Positions 34,758 to 43,889 of a stretch of 64,000 nt of DNA are shown piece after piece. The stretch is from DATBAX01 sp963762965 (lineage in GTDB: Bacteria; Acidobacteriota; Terriglobia; Terriglobales; Acidobacteriaceae): positions 62,001-126,000 of the forward strand of contig CAVXME010000002.1 of NCBI GenBank assembly GCA_963762965.1. The letters are read 5' to 3'. Numbering within the stretch: the first letter of the stretch is position 1; every line of letters starts with the position of its first letter. Made by a program: the position numbers and the translations under genes. The notes beneath the pieces are model-generated. The model saw nothing but the letters and a program-made list of their open reading frames with translations. It had not been told where the DNA came from and made no database searches.

Positions 34758-35726
34758 CTAACGGTTGTAGATGGGAACCGGCCCGTGCAGGTCTGCCCAG
34801 ATCTCGTCGCACATTGATAGAACTTCGGGCGGCAGGTGCCCTTCTTTGCAGGCTGCAAGATTTTGATCGAGTTGTTCGAGCCGCGACGCTCCTAGAATCA
34901 CGCAATCTGAAACGGTATGGTGTAACAGCCAGTTCAACGCAATGCTGATTAGCGAGCGTCCGGCTTTATCTGCGGCTGCTTTTAGTTCGGCTATCGCTGC
35001 GAAGTTTTGAGGATGCCAATACCGCTCTTGATACATGGGATTTTTGTCGAAACGCGTGCCCGGCGGGATCGCGGCCTCACTGTGCTTGCCGGTGAGCATT
35101 CCACCTGCGAGCGGGTTATAAGCAATGACGGAAACACCGTATTGTTTTGCCATCGGCAGGTATTCCTGCTCGATGCCTCGTGCCAGGATGTTGTACATAG
35201 GCTGTGAAATGTAGGCAGGTGCGTATCCAGCGCCCTCCGCGATCCGAATCATCTCGCAAACTTGCCAGCCGGCATAGTTCGAAGTGGCGGGATACCGAAC
35301 TTTGCCTTGTTTTATAAGCTCGTCCATCGCAGCCAGAGTTTCTTCAATTGGAATTGCGGCGTCTGGTTGATGAAGGTAGTAAAGATCGACATAGTCAGTT
35401 TGCAGACGTTTCAAGCTATCTTCGATTGCACGAAAGATGGCGCGCTTGGAAAGTCCGCTCTCATCCGGGCCTTCGCCCATCTTGCCTCGAACTTTCGTCG
35501 CCACGATCAATTTGTCGCGCTTGCCACGCATGGCCTCTCCCAGCACACTTTCCGCGACGCCGGTCTGATAGACATTTGCTGTGTCGAAGAAATTGATGCC
35601 CTCCTCAATACAGTGGTCGACCATCCGCGTGGCAGTAGCCTGGTCGGCAGGTTTTCCAAAAGTCATGGTGCCAAAGCACAAGCGGGAAACTTTGATGTCG
35701 GTGTGCTTGAGTGTTCGGTAATCCAT
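34758..35726 (-). CDS. aldo/keto reductase
   Basis: A 322-residue NADP(H)-type aldo/keto reductase. MDYRTLKHTDIKVSRLCFGTMTFG is the family N-terminus. The catalytic tetrad appears as FFDTANVYQTG (Asp, Tyr), IVATKVRG (Lys) and DLYYLHQPD (His). VILGASRLEQLDQNLAA is the cofactor-binding end. The ATG at 35726 follows GGAGAAC by 7 bases. It most resembles the YajO/IolS-type sugar-oxidising branch, though substrate is unassigned. It is the second reductase of the operon and is distinct from the one at 41278-42213, so the pathway may use two redox steps on sugar carbonyls. Confidence 0.88.
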   Translation of the reverse strand: MDYRTLKHTDIKVSRLCFGTMTFGKPADQATATRMVDHCIEEGINFFDTANVYQTGVAESVLGEAMRGKRDKLIVATKVRGKMGEGPDESGLSKRAIFRAIEDSLKRLQTDYVDLYYLHQPDAAIPIEETLAAMDELIKQGKVRYPATSNYAGWQVCEMIRIAEGAGYAPAYISQPMYNILARGIEQEYLPMAKQYGVSVIAYNPLAGGMLTGKHSEAAIPPGTRFDKNPMYQERYWHPQNFAAIAELKAAADKAGRSLISIALNWLLHHTVSDCVILGASRLEQLDQNLAACKEGHLPPEVLSMCDEIWADLHGPVPIYNR

Positions 35727-35798
35727 TCTGATTGTTCTCCGTTTTTTATTGGGTAATGATGGGCGTAGCAAAAGTGAAAATAGTTTCTTTTGATAAGA

Positions 35799-36599
35799 CT
35801 ACTTCGGAGTTTCGACTCCTTCCGCAGCTTGGGCAATGGCCTCACGGGCTTGTTGCAATACAACCTGCAGACCGATCCTGAGACAGGATGTATCGTTGGT
35901 GCAGAACAGGACATCCACTCCGGCCTTCACCCAAAACCTGAAATCCGCAGGCGCAGCTCCTACAGCCACGACCTTTCCATGCTTCTTAGCCGATCGAATT
36001 GCTAGTGTTGCTGCATCTTGAACCCGTGCATGTCCAGTCTGTCCGGGCACGCCAAGCGTCGCGGCAAGGTCCGCAGGCCCTATGAAGATATCTACTCCAG
36101 GGACACTGCAAATTTGTTCCAGATGGTCGATGGCGTGAGCCGTTTCGATCTGCGCCATCAAAGAGACTTCATGGTTGAGCTTCTGCTGCTCAGCGGGAAC
36201 GTCCGGAACCAGCCCGTATTGTACGGCGCGAGAAACGCTGAAGAATCCGCGCTCGCCTTCCGGTGCGAACCGGGCATACTTTTTGAGTTCGTTGAGTTGC
36301 TGGGCGGACTCCGCCATGGGGAGATCGATAATGTCCGGGCCACATTCGGCGGCTTTCAATACCTGTTCCCGCGTCGAGTTGGGGATGCGAATCATGGTTA
36401 GCATTCCGCAGCCTTGGGAAATGCGGCAGAGGTTGGCGATCTCTGCAAAAGTCATGTGCGAGTGTTCCATTTCAAGCCACATTACTTTGAAGCCGAGATA
36501 GGCGCACATTTCGATGAAGATGGGATCATTAAAGTAGGCAGCCGCCCCAAACACCGGGCCTGGCGCCGATTCGCGCACAAGACGTTGTAACCGAGTCAT
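35799..36599 (-). CDS. HpcH/HpaI-type 2-keto-3-deoxy sugar acid aldolase
   Basis: Class II pyruvate-type aldolase of 266 residues. Motifs are VMWLEMEHSHMTFAEI (catalytic His region), MIRIPNSTREQVLKAAECGPDIIDLPMAES, MAQIETAHAIDHLEQI (metal-binding Glu), and VDIFIGPADLAATLG (metal-binding Asp). The family cleaves 2-keto-3-deoxy acids to pyruvate plus an aldehyde (for example GarL, RhmA, HpcH). In this operon it would be the carbon-carbon-bond-cleaving step. AAGGAG stands 5 bases before the ATG. No sugar-acid dehydratase, which would normally supply a 2-keto-3-deoxy acid, is seen in the window. Confidence 0.88.
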   Translation of the reverse strand: MTRLQRLVRESAPGPVFGAAAYFNDPIFIEMCAYLGFKVMWLEMEHSHMTFAEIANLCRISQGCGMLTMIRIPNSTREQVLKAAECGPDIIDLPMAESAQQLNELKKYARFAPEGERGFFSVSRAVQYGLVPDVPAEQQKLNHEVSLMAQIETAHAIDHLEQICSVPGVDIFIGPADLAATLGVPGQTGHARVQDAATLAIRSAKKHGKVVAVGAAPADFRFWVKAGVDVLFCTNDTSCLRIGLQVVLQQAREAIAQAAEGVETPK

Positions 36600-36618
36600 T
36601 CTTTCTCCTTAATGCATT

Positions 36619-38181
36619 TCATTTCATAATTGCCAGAGGCTTGAGTAAGACTGATGAAGGATTCCTTTGCAGCCAGCCCCACAGTGTTAACTTTTTAGCG
36701 CTCGCATCTGGAGCACGAAAGAGGAAGCTCGCGAAATATCCCACGACCAGCAGGACGATGTGTCCAATCACGCCAATCATGTAATCGTGCAGCGGAAAGT
36801 TGTACCGTCCAAGATCTACAATGCTCCCGCCATTGAGGGTCAGCGTCGCCCAGAGAGTGAATGCCAGGCTTGCGATAATTCCGGCATAGGCTCCTTGGCG
36901 ATTTGCGCGATCACTGAGGAAAGCGAGCAAGAACAATCCCGCCAGCCCACCCGCCACAATCGCTGAGATCGTGTACCACAACGAAAGCGCGGTTCCGTGC
37001 GTGTGCGCGAGGCGAATTGCGCATGCGATGGTCACCAAACCAAAGACTGCAACAGCTCGCTTCGCCACGAGTAGCTGCCGCTGATCGGTCGCCTGTGGCC
37101 GAAGCTTGCGGTAGAAATCTTCGACCGCGACTAGAGAAAGGCAATTTAAGTCGGATGACAGAGTTGCCATGGCAGCGCCGAATAGCGCCGCAACAAATAA
37201 TCCGGCGATGCCCGCCGGAATGTGCGTACTGATGAAGTAGGGGAACACCTGATCGGCTTTGGTGATAGAGGCTGGTAGCGATTCTCTGGTGAGCTGGTAA
37301 AACACCCAGAGCTGTGTGCCAATCAACATGAACAGCATCCATGCCGGGATGCAGAGCAGGGCACCGAGAAGTACTCCCTTCAGCGCTTCTCTATCGCTCT
37401 TGGAGGCAAGATAGCGCTGCACCATGGTCTGGTCCGCCGTGTACTTCTGGAGGTACCAGAAAAATCCATATAGCGACAGCACGATGATTGTCGGTTTGGA
37501 AAACACAAAGGCCGTGCTTCCCAAGTCAAACTTGTGGGTTGCTGTTGCCAGGGACCAAAACGCCGAAGGTCCACCTGGGGTTCGGAAGAGTAGATATCCA
37601 ACGCAAACCAGAATGCCGAACCATAGGATGAATCCTTGCACGACGTCAGCCCAGATCACGGCTTCCAGTCCTCCCAGCAGAGTGAAGAAGATCGTGATTG
37701 CACCGACGCCGACTACGATTGCATCTACATTCCACCCCGTCATGCCGGAGATGGTCAGTGCCAGCAGGTACACGATGAAGGCCATCTTGGAAAAAGTGCC
37801 AACAGCGAAGGCCAGCGAGGAATACGCGCGCGCGGGATATCCGAATCGATTTCCAAAATATTCATAGGCGCTCATGCCAACGGCCTGGCGATAAAACGGA
37901 ATTACGATTTTCCCAACGATGGCCAACACCACGATGACCATAATTCCCGGGACCAGCATCGACCAATTCCCCGCATATCCCGACCCTGGATAGGCAATGA
38001 AGGTGACCGCGCTGATAATCGTAGCTAGCATGGACATGCCCATCGCCCAGGCGGGAATCGCCCGTTTGGCGACGAAATAAATCTCGGTGGTGGTCTGCCG
38101 GTTCGCAAAGCGCAACCCGACCGCGACGATTGTGGCCAGATAAACCGTAACCACCAGGGCATCGAGCCAGCGTAAGCGCAT
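36619..38181 (-). CDS. sodium:solute symporter (SSS family), first copy
   Basis: Inner-membrane transporter of about 520 residues with some 13 hydrophobic segments. SSS features are LDALVVTVYLATIVAVG, VTFIAYPGSGYAGNWSMLVPG, GGLEAVIWADVVQGFILWFG, and AALFGAAMATLSSDLNCLSLVAVEDFY. It is one of two symporters in the same operon, so either two substrates are used or one handles an oligosaccharide or acid product. ATG 38181 is chosen. A TTG at 38187 overlaps the PdxA stop. It is followed by the aldolase gene after 19 bases. Confidence 0.9.
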   Translation of the reverse strand: MRLRWLDALVVTVYLATIVAVGLRFANRQTTTEIYFVAKRAIPAWAMGMSMLATIISAVTFIAYPGSGYAGNWSMLVPGIMVIVVLAIVGKIVIPFYRQAVGMSAYEYFGNRFGYPARAYSSLAFAVGTFSKMAFIVYLLALTISGMTGWNVDAIVVGVGAITIFFTLLGGLEAVIWADVVQGFILWFGILVCVGYLLFRTPGGPSAFWSLATATHKFDLGSTAFVFSKPTIIVLSLYGFFWYLQKYTADQTMVQRYLASKSDREALKGVLLGALLCIPAWMLFMLIGTQLWVFYQLTRESLPASITKADQVFPYFISTHIPAGIAGLFVAALFGAAMATLSSDLNCLSLVAVEDFYRKLRPQATDQRQLLVAKRAVAVFGLVTIACAIRLAHTHGTALSLWYTISAIVAGGLAGLFLLAFLSDRANRQGAYAGIIASLAFTLWATLTLNGGSIVDLGRYNFPLHDYMIGVIGHIVLLVVGYFASFLFRAPDASAKKLTLWGWLQRNPSSVLLKPLAIMK

Positions 38182-38183
38182 AG

Positions 38184-39182
38184 TCAATTCTTCTCTGGGA
38201 GAGACTGGGCCTGGCTTAGTTTCTTACGCGCCATCGAGGTGCCCAGCTTCAGGGCGGCAATCAGGTTGCGGGCGTCGGCTTTGTTCTTGCCGGCGATATC
38301 AAAGGCCGTGCCATGGTCCACGGAGGTTCGAATAATGGGAATTCCGAGCGATACATTTACCGTCTGCTCAAAATCAAGCAATTTCATCGCGATGTGCCCC
38401 TGGTCGTGATACATGGCCACTACCATGTCATACGCTCCGCGGGACGCCAGAAGGAAGATCGTGTCCGGAGCATGGGGCCCATCGACCAGAATGCCTTTTT
38501 GTTGAGCCGCTTTGATAGCTGGAATGATTTTTTCAGCGTCTTCATTACCGAACAGTCCATGCTCGCCGGCGTGAGGATTCAGTCCGCACATTGCCAGGCG
38601 TGGGCGTTCAAAGCCCAGCAACTTCATGGCTTCGTTTCCGATTTCGATCGTGCTCAGGATTCTTTCGGTCGACGATTCGATCGCTTTTCGTAAAGAAACA
38701 TGGGTCGTGACATGGATCACGCTTAGCTTCGTGCTGGAGAGCAGCATGCGTGATTCGGTTGCTCCGCAAATCTCCGCAATGTATTCCGTATGTCCCGAGA
38801 ACGGCATGCCCGACATGGTTACTGCTTCTTTGTTCAGCGGGGCCGTCACCATTGCATGGGCTTCTCCACTTAGACACATCTCGGTGGCAACCCTGACATA
38901 CTCAACGGCAGCGTGGCCGCAGCCGGCGTTCAACTTGCCAAATTGAAATTGGTCGGCGTTCGTGATGATCTTCAAGTCGCGAATGGTTGCACTCAAACCG
39001 GCCGGGGAAACACCGCAGGTCGCCGCGGATTTCTCCAGCGCGCATTGGTCACCAACAATGATCCAGTCTGCGAGATGTTGAGTTCCGGGAACGGACAGCG
39101 CCTTCAATACAATCTCGGGGCCCACGCCGGCAGGATCACCGATGGTGACGGCAATCGTTGGCTTGCGCCGATCTACGGTCAT
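38184..39182 (-). CDS. PdxA2-like 4-phospho-tetronate (threonate/erythronate) dehydrogenase
   Basis: PdxA-family NAD-dependent oxidative decarboxylase of 332 residues. It starts KPTIAVTIGDPAGVGPEI and has metal-binding His in FSGHTEYIAE, NPHAGEHGLFG and YHDQGHIAMKLL. True PdxA acts in vitamin B6 synthesis. Its direct coupling (4-base ATGA overlap) to a DUF1537 kinase gene marks it as the PdxA2 type, which oxidises 4-phospho-D-threonate or 4-phospho-D-erythronate, giving dihydroxyacetone phosphate and CO2. This is known for DtnK/PdxA2 and PdxA2-DUF1537 pairs. The substrate here is inferred from that pairing, not shown. Confidence 0.85.
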   Translation of the reverse strand: MTVDRRKPTIAVTIGDPAGVGPEIVLKALSVPGTQHLADWIIVGDQCALEKSAATCGVSPAGLSATIRDLKIITNADQFQFGKLNAGCGHAAVEYVRVATEMCLSGEAHAMVTAPLNKEAVTMSGMPFSGHTEYIAEICGATESRMLLSSTKLSVIHVTTHVSLRKAIESSTERILSTIEIGNEAMKLLGFERPRLAMCGLNPHAGEHGLFGNEDAEKIIPAIKAAQQKGILVDGPHAPDTIFLLASRGAYDMVVAMYHDQGHIAMKLLDFEQTVNVSLGIPIIRTSVDHGTAFDIAGKNKADARNLIAALKLGTSMARKKLSQAQSLPEKN

Positions 39183-40351
39183 CGCAACTCCTTTCTCGGA
39201 GAGGCAAAAAAGTCTGCGGAGCGTAATAGAGCGTCGTCATTTCCGAAGCCACCTGATTTACTTGCTATGGATAGCCCGGGAAATGCACCACCGCAAAGCG
39301 TCCCCCACGGTAATCCGGGGACAATTTCGTGTCTCAACTGAATTGTCTGCACGCCCAATACTTTGCAAACCAGCATCCCGGTATCGCCCCCGGTAAAAAC
39401 AATGGCGGCTAAGGGAAGTCCCTCCAGACAACAGAAAACTTCCCGTACGGAGAATTCGGTAGCTTTGCCGCGTTCAACAATCACAACGAGATGGCGTTTT
39501 TCCCGAACGGCTTGACGTGCAGCCTTAATGTTCTTCGACTCCGCCTCTATTTCCACTACATCCGCGGCCGTCATCAGCATGGCCTTCTGGCGTACCGTCA
39601 CAGGATGAGTTGATCCGATACAGAAAACCACGGAAGCGTCTTGTGCTTGAAGCGTTGCCTGTGCTGCTTCGGTCTGTCCCAGGTGATCGGCCAATGCAAT
39701 CGCCAGCCCTGCTGACCCCACCCAGAGAATTCGCCGCCCCAATTTAGTGCCCGTCGTGACCACGGCCCGTAAATCGTCCTGGGAGATGGAGTCCACAACC
39801 ACTAATCTTGCTCCGTTCGCAATATCAGTGTTGAGAGTAAACGCAAGCGTCGCCGGGTTCTGCACTCCCGGCTTTATCGACACAATCTGCTCGGAAGCGA
39901 TTCCTTGCTGGGCAAGCAACTGGGGAATGTCGATCCGCTCAGCGCCGGAACAATCTGCCGATTCCAAAACACCATCTTGGACAGTTCTGTGCATTTCCGG
40001 ATATGCCGGGGCAATGATCGCGCATTCACAATGGAAGTATTCCAGAGCGGCCGCGATCTCCTCTCCCACATTGCCGCGCATAGTGGAGTCGATCTTTTTG
40101 AAAAGCGCTCCGGTCTTGCGTCCGGAATGACTTTCCGCGATTGCCTTGATCTTACGGCGTGAATCGGAGAGATCATCATTGCGGCTGTTGGTGTTATAGG
40201 CCACGACATTGACTTGTGAAGATGTGTTAGTCGAGAGTTCAAACTGTACTTCACAGGACCACCCTCGTCGCGCAAACTGCACTCCGGTGTCGCAAGCGCC
40301 AGTGAGATCATCGGCGATCAGCAGGCAAACGGGATTTGTTTCAGGACGCAT
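39179..40351 (-). CDS. four-carbon acid-sugar kinase family protein (DUF1537)
   Basis: A 390-residue kinase. The N-terminal DUF1537 domain has LLIADDLTGACDTGVQFARRG and FKKIDSTMRGNVGEEI. The C-terminal nucleotide-binding domain has VFCIGSTHPVTVRQ and the Gly-rich AIVFTGGDTGMLVCKVLG. Known members phosphorylate D-threonate, D-erythronate, 3-oxo-tetronates or 3-oxo-isoapionate. Translationally coupled to the PdxA2-like gene. An 80-base gap separates it from the lactonase gene upstream, the widest gap in the operon. Confidence 0.87.
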   Translation of the reverse strand: MRPETNPVCLLIADDLTGACDTGVQFARRGWSCEVQFELSTNTSSQVNVVAYNTNSRNDDLSDSRRKIKAIAESHSGRKTGALFKKIDSTMRGNVGEEIAAALEYFHCECAIIAPAYPEMHRTVQDGVLESADCSGAERIDIPQLLAQQGIASEQIVSIKPGVQNPATLAFTLNTDIANGARLVVVDSISQDDLRAVVTTGTKLGRRILWVGSAGLAIALADHLGQTEAAQATLQAQDASVVFCIGSTHPVTVRQKAMLMTAADVVEIEAESKNIKAARQAVREKRHLVVIVERGKATEFSVREVFCCLEGLPLAAIVFTGGDTGMLVCKVLGVQTIQLRHEIVPGLPWGTLCGGAFPGLSIASKSGGFGNDDALLRSADFFASPRKELR

Positions 40352-40431
40352 GTGGTGCTACGAAAGCGCGGAAATCAGATAGCCAGTTTAGGGGGTTGTG
40401 TGGTTGAAAACTCTTTGGAGAGGCCGGGTAT

Positions 40432-41268
40432 TCATAGCTGGTAAGCCTCCTTGGCAGTGCCACTGAACACCTGTGCCTGTTCGTCCACGGACAGACCCGC
40501 GATGGCGTGTTGCACAGTCTCTGCCCAACGTCGGTAAGAACTTGCAACTAGAACTACGGGCCAGTCAGAGCCAAACATCAGCCGCCCCGGGCCGAAAGCC
40601 TCGATCGCAATGTCGAAGTAAGGTCGAAGATCTTCTTCTGTCCAGTCCGCCCAGCTTGCTTCGGTTGCCATGCCCGATAGTTTGCAATAAACATTCTCAC
40701 GCCGCGCGAGTTCAATGATGTTCTCCCGCCACGGTGATAGCATTCCGTCCTTGATGCGAGGTTTAGCGATGTGGTCGATGACGAATACCTGTTGAGGATG
40801 GCGGTCGACAAATTCGATGGTCTGAGGCAAGTGGCGTTCGAAGATCAGAATGTCATAACGTAAGTTGATATCTTTGAGATGCGCAACGCCGCGGTTGAAA
40901 TCCTCGCGCAGCATATAGAAGTCATCCGCTTCATCGTGTAATACGTGACGGACTGCCTTCAGTTTGGTGTGGAGCGATAACTTGTCGAGTTGATGACGTG
41001 CGTCCGCTTCCACTAGTGGTACCCATCCAACTACGCCTCGAATGAAATCGTTACCCTCAGCCAAATTGAGCAACCACTCCGTTTCCTCCAGCATCTGCCG
41101 TGCCTGGACAGTAACCGCTCCATGGATGCCTGCTTCCTGCATAACCTCATTGAGATCGTCTATCAGAAAGTCACGTCGCAACATGCCCATAGTGTCGGTC
41201 ATCCACGGGTACTGCTCGCGGGAGTATTTCCAGAGGTGGTGGTGGGCATCAATGCGATTGACCGTCAT
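40432..41268 (-). CDS. amidohydrolase-2 family sugar lactonase (L-fuconolactonase-like)
   Basis: A 278-residue COG3618-type metal-dependent hydrolase. RIDAHHHLWKYSREQYPW is the family start, with the HxH metal motif. FVIDHIAKPRI, YCKLSGMATEASW and FGSDWPV (catalytic Asp) complete the barrel. Known members open lactones of L-fuconate, L-rhamnonate or 4-sulfomuconolactone. The next upstream gene encodes an L-galactose/L-fucose-dehydrogenase-like enzyme that would make an aldonolactone, so hydrolysis of that lactone is the likely role. The ATG at 41268 lacks a clear ribosome site and starts 9 bases after the previous stop. Confidence 0.87.
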   Translation of the reverse strand: MTVNRIDAHHHLWKYSREQYPWMTDTMGMLRRDFLIDDLNEVMQEAGIHGAVTVQARQMLEETEWLLNLAEGNDFIRGVVGWVPLVEADARHQLDKLSLHTKLKAVRHVLHDEADDFYMLREDFNRGVAHLKDINLRYDILIFERHLPQTIEFVDRHPQQVFVIDHIAKPRIKDGMLSPWRENIIELARRENVYCKLSGMATEASWADWTEEDLRPYFDIAIEAFGPGRLMFGSDWPVVLVASSYRRWAETVQHAIAGLSVDEQAQVFSGTAKEAYQL

Positions 41269-41277
41269 GATGAGATT

Positions 41278-42213
41278 TTAGTTATTCTCGGACTTGCCGA
41301 CGACCCAGGTCTGGTCCTTGATGCCGGCCAGCATCTCCTGAACCTTCGCCAGCAATTTGTTGTCGGCTGGGTCTGCAATCCATCTGACATTCTTCTCAAT
41401 GTTTTCCGGATTTGCCGTACCCACGACAGTTGTGGCGATTCGCGGATTACTTAGAGCAAACTGCATGGCCAGCTTTGCAATATCCGCGCCCTGACTGCGG
41501 CAATAGGCAGCGACTTCGGCACATATCTTCTTAACTTTGTCCGGTGCCGGATGCCAGTCTGGCGTCCCTTGATTCGTGAGCAGTCCTTGCGAAACCGGCG
41601 AGGCGCTGATGATTCCCACGCCCTTGCTCTCAAGAAATGGAATGAGCTCAGTCAAAGTCGTGTCGTTGAGAGAGTAATGATTATAAGAAAGGATGGTATC
41701 AAGCTCGGCGCGAGCAGCGATGTAGCTGAAAATCTTCAGTGGATATCCAGTGATCCCGACAAACCGTACTTTCCCGGTTTGCTGAAGTTTCCTCAGCGCA
41801 GGGATGGTTTCCCCTACAACCTGATCGAGGTTGCCGTACTCGTTGTCGTGCGATTGAATAATGTCAACGTAGTCGACGCCTAAACGCGCGAGACTTTCGT
41901 CCACACTGGCAATGGTCCTCGCTGCGGAAAAATCAAACGCAGCATCGCCATAGCGGCCGACTTTGGTGGCGAGATAATAGCTGCTCCGTGGAATGCCCTT
42001 CAGTGCTTTGCCCAGGACCGTTTCCGCTTTCGTGTATCCATAAAATGGAGAAACATCGATGAAGTTGATGCCGAGATCCAGAGCGGTATGAACTGTGCGG
42101 ATTGCGTCAGCTTCTTCCACTGGCCGGCCGAACATGCCGCCGCCTAAAGAGGAGGCTCCAAAACCCAAAGCCGATACCCGCAGACCCGTCTTACCGAGAA
42201 CCCGGTACTCCAC
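41278..42213 (-). CDS. aldo/keto reductase, L-galactose/L-fucose dehydrogenase-like
   Basis: A 311-residue enzyme with GTG start (42213) behind AGGAGG. The sequence EYRVLGKTGLRVSALGFGASSLGG, FIDVSPFYGYTKAETVLGKAL, YYLATKVGRYGDAAFDFS, DYVDIIQSHDNEYGNLDQVV, and FVGITGYPLKIFSYI follows closely the pattern of plant L-galactose dehydrogenase and bacterial L-fucose dehydrogenase, including the tetrad Asp/Tyr/Lys/His. These oxidise L-galactose or L-fucose at C1 to the lactone with NAD(P). With the lactonase gene 9 bases downstream it forms a sugar-to-aldonate module. Which L-sugar is used remains open. Confidence 0.88.
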   Translation of the reverse strand: MEYRVLGKTGLRVSALGFGASSLGGGMFGRPVEEADAIRTVHTALDLGINFIDVSPFYGYTKAETVLGKALKGIPRSSYYLATKVGRYGDAAFDFSAARTIASVDESLARLGVDYVDIIQSHDNEYGNLDQVVGETIPALRKLQQTGKVRFVGITGYPLKIFSYIAARAELDTILSYNHYSLNDTTLTELIPFLESKGVGIISASPVSQGLLTNQGTPDWHPAPDKVKKICAEVAAYCRSQGADIAKLAMQFALSNPRIATTVVGTANPENIEKNVRWIADPADNKLLAKVQEMLAGIKDQTWVVGKSENN

Positions 42214-42243
42214 GAAAGAACCTCCTGATTTGAAAACTCCAGA

Positions 42244-43866
42244 TCAGCGGAACACGTAATACAAAACGGCCATGGTTGTGAGCAGAAGGCCAGCAAGAAC
42301 CCTGGGATCGGATATTCTTTGTACCTTCTCGCCGAGGATTACTGCCAGTGGGTTTTTCCACGTCAGGCCTTCAATTTGTTCGGGGGGAGGCGCTGGAGTG
42401 AACAGACTCACAATGACAAACAATACGCTACAGATGCAGAACATCCACCAGGCTTGCATCATGAACGAGATACCAAGCCGGTGAGTGATCATTTTTTCCG
42501 TGCCGAATACTGGCAGGTCGAGCACAAAAGAAACGGCGCCCATCAGGAAGCCTGAGATCAGCGTCACGATCGACGCCTCCTTGGTTCCACGTCGCCAAAA
42601 GACGCCAAATAAAAATACCGTGGTGATCGGTGGGGCGAGGTCTGCCGCAATCACATTGATGGCTTCGAAAATACTGGTGAATCTTCCGCCCTGGGTGGAC
42701 CAAAGAATTGCCAGCAACATGACTACGACGGAACTGATGCGCCCGATCTGCACCATCGCCCGGTCGGTGGTTTCAGGACGAAGCCGCTTTACGATGTCGA
42801 CCGCAACCAAAGTCCCCGAACTATTTAATGCAGCGGACACGGCACTCATGAGCGCGGCCAATACCGCAGCGGAGATCAAACCCTTGAGGCCGGTCGGGAT
42901 TAACTGGTTAATGAGGACGGGGAGAGTCTGATTACTGGCTGAACCAATCTGATCTCTAAAAAGAACATAGGCAATCACGCCAGGAAGGACCAGGAAAAAA
43001 ACCGGCAGGATCTTGAGAAAGCCTGCAAGTAGAGGGCCCAGTTGAGCGTCGCGCTCGGTGCGAGCTCCCAGCACTCGTTGCACGATGGTCTGATCGGTAC
43101 ACCAGTACCACACTCCAAGGACCGGGTATCCCAGAAATACCGCCCACCAATTCAAGCCTGCGGAGCTGTGGCTTTGCAGCATTTTCAACTGATCGGGTTT
43201 TACCGCCGCCCGGAACTGCGCAATGGTATGAATGCCGTGCGCCGGCAGGGCCAGCAGCGCAAATGCTGTGATGATGCAGGCCCCGACGAGCAGAAAAGCA
43301 GTATTGACAGTTTCTGTGACTACCACTGCTTTGAGTCCGCCAAGCACCGTATATAAGGACACGACAATCGAAACAATCAAGATGGAAGTGAACACATCAA
43401 TGCCGAAGAACTGCTGAAAGACTTCCGCTCCGGCGTAGATGCTCATTCCAATATGAATGAACAGTGCGGCAACAATGGCCATGAATGCCAACAGGGAGCG
43501 CGATCCGGAGCTGTAACGCTTTTCAAGAAACTCCGGCAGCGTGGAAATGTGGCTGCGAAAGTAAAACGGCGCAAAAACCAACGAGAGCAGAATGAGGGTG
43601 AATGCTGCCATCCATTCAAAATTTCCCCACACCAGGCCTTCGTTATATCCGGATGCAGTCAGGCCCACCAGGTGAATGGTGGAGATGTTGGAAGCAAACA
43701 ATGCGGCGCCTACCACGCCCCAGGGAAGGGAACGGCCAGCCAGGAAGAACACCTGTCCGGTCACCTTGGATTTGCGGGTGGATAGGATGCCAATCGCCAA
43801 AATCACGACGATATAAGCAACGATAATCCCCAGGTCTAGAACCGGAATTCGCAGGTGTGTCGCCAT
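42244..43866 (-). CDS. sodium:solute symporter (SSS family, SGLT-like), second copy
   Basis: A 540-residue inner-membrane transporter of the sodium/sugar (SGLT) branch. LDLGIIVAYIVVILAIGI, FFLAGRSLPWGVVGAALFASNISTIHLVGL, YTVLGGLKAVVVTETVN, WWCTDQTIVQRVLGART-like region (YWCTDQTIVQRVLGAR), and AAVLAALMSAVSAALNSSGTLVAVDIVKR are typical SGLT motifs. Sugar uptake is likelier here than for the first symporter. Its place as second gene of the operon, between two dehydrogenases, supports import of the sugar oxidised by the reductase at 41278-42213. Confidence 0.92.
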   Translation of the reverse strand: MATHLRIPVLDLGIIVAYIVVILAIGILSTRKSKVTGQVFFLAGRSLPWGVVGAALFASNISTIHLVGLTASGYNEGLVWGNFEWMAAFTLILLSLVFAPFYFRSHISTLPEFLEKRYSSGSRSLLAFMAIVAALFIHIGMSIYAGAEVFQQFFGIDVFTSILIVSIVVSLYTVLGGLKAVVVTETVNTAFLLVGACIITAFALLALPAHGIHTIAQFRAAVKPDQLKMLQSHSSAGLNWWAVFLGYPVLGVWYWCTDQTIVQRVLGARTERDAQLGPLLAGFLKILPVFFLVLPGVIAYVLFRDQIGSASNQTLPVLINQLIPTGLKGLISAAVLAALMSAVSAALNSSGTLVAVDIVKRLRPETTDRAMVQIGRISSVVVMLLAILWSTQGGRFTSIFEAINVIAADLAPPITTVFLFGVFWRRGTKEASIVTLISGFLMGAVSFVLDLPVFGTEKMITHRLGISFMMQAWWMFCICSVLFVIVSLFTPAPPPEQIEGLTWKNPLAVILGEKVQRISDPRVLAGLLLTTMAVLYYVFR

Positions 43867-43889
43867 TTGGGATTCACCGATCCAGATGC

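Noticed and set aside
33508..34905. Longer version of the sialidase-like protein starting at 34905
   Set aside because: The extra 60 residues overlap the preceding reductase gene and lack signal-peptide character; GTG 34725 has a strong ribosome site and a proper signal peptide.
38184..39182. Vitamin B6 biosynthesis gene pdxA
   Set aside because: Overlap with a DUF1537 kinase gene inside a sugar operon fits the catabolic PdxA2 type better; no other B6 gene is near.
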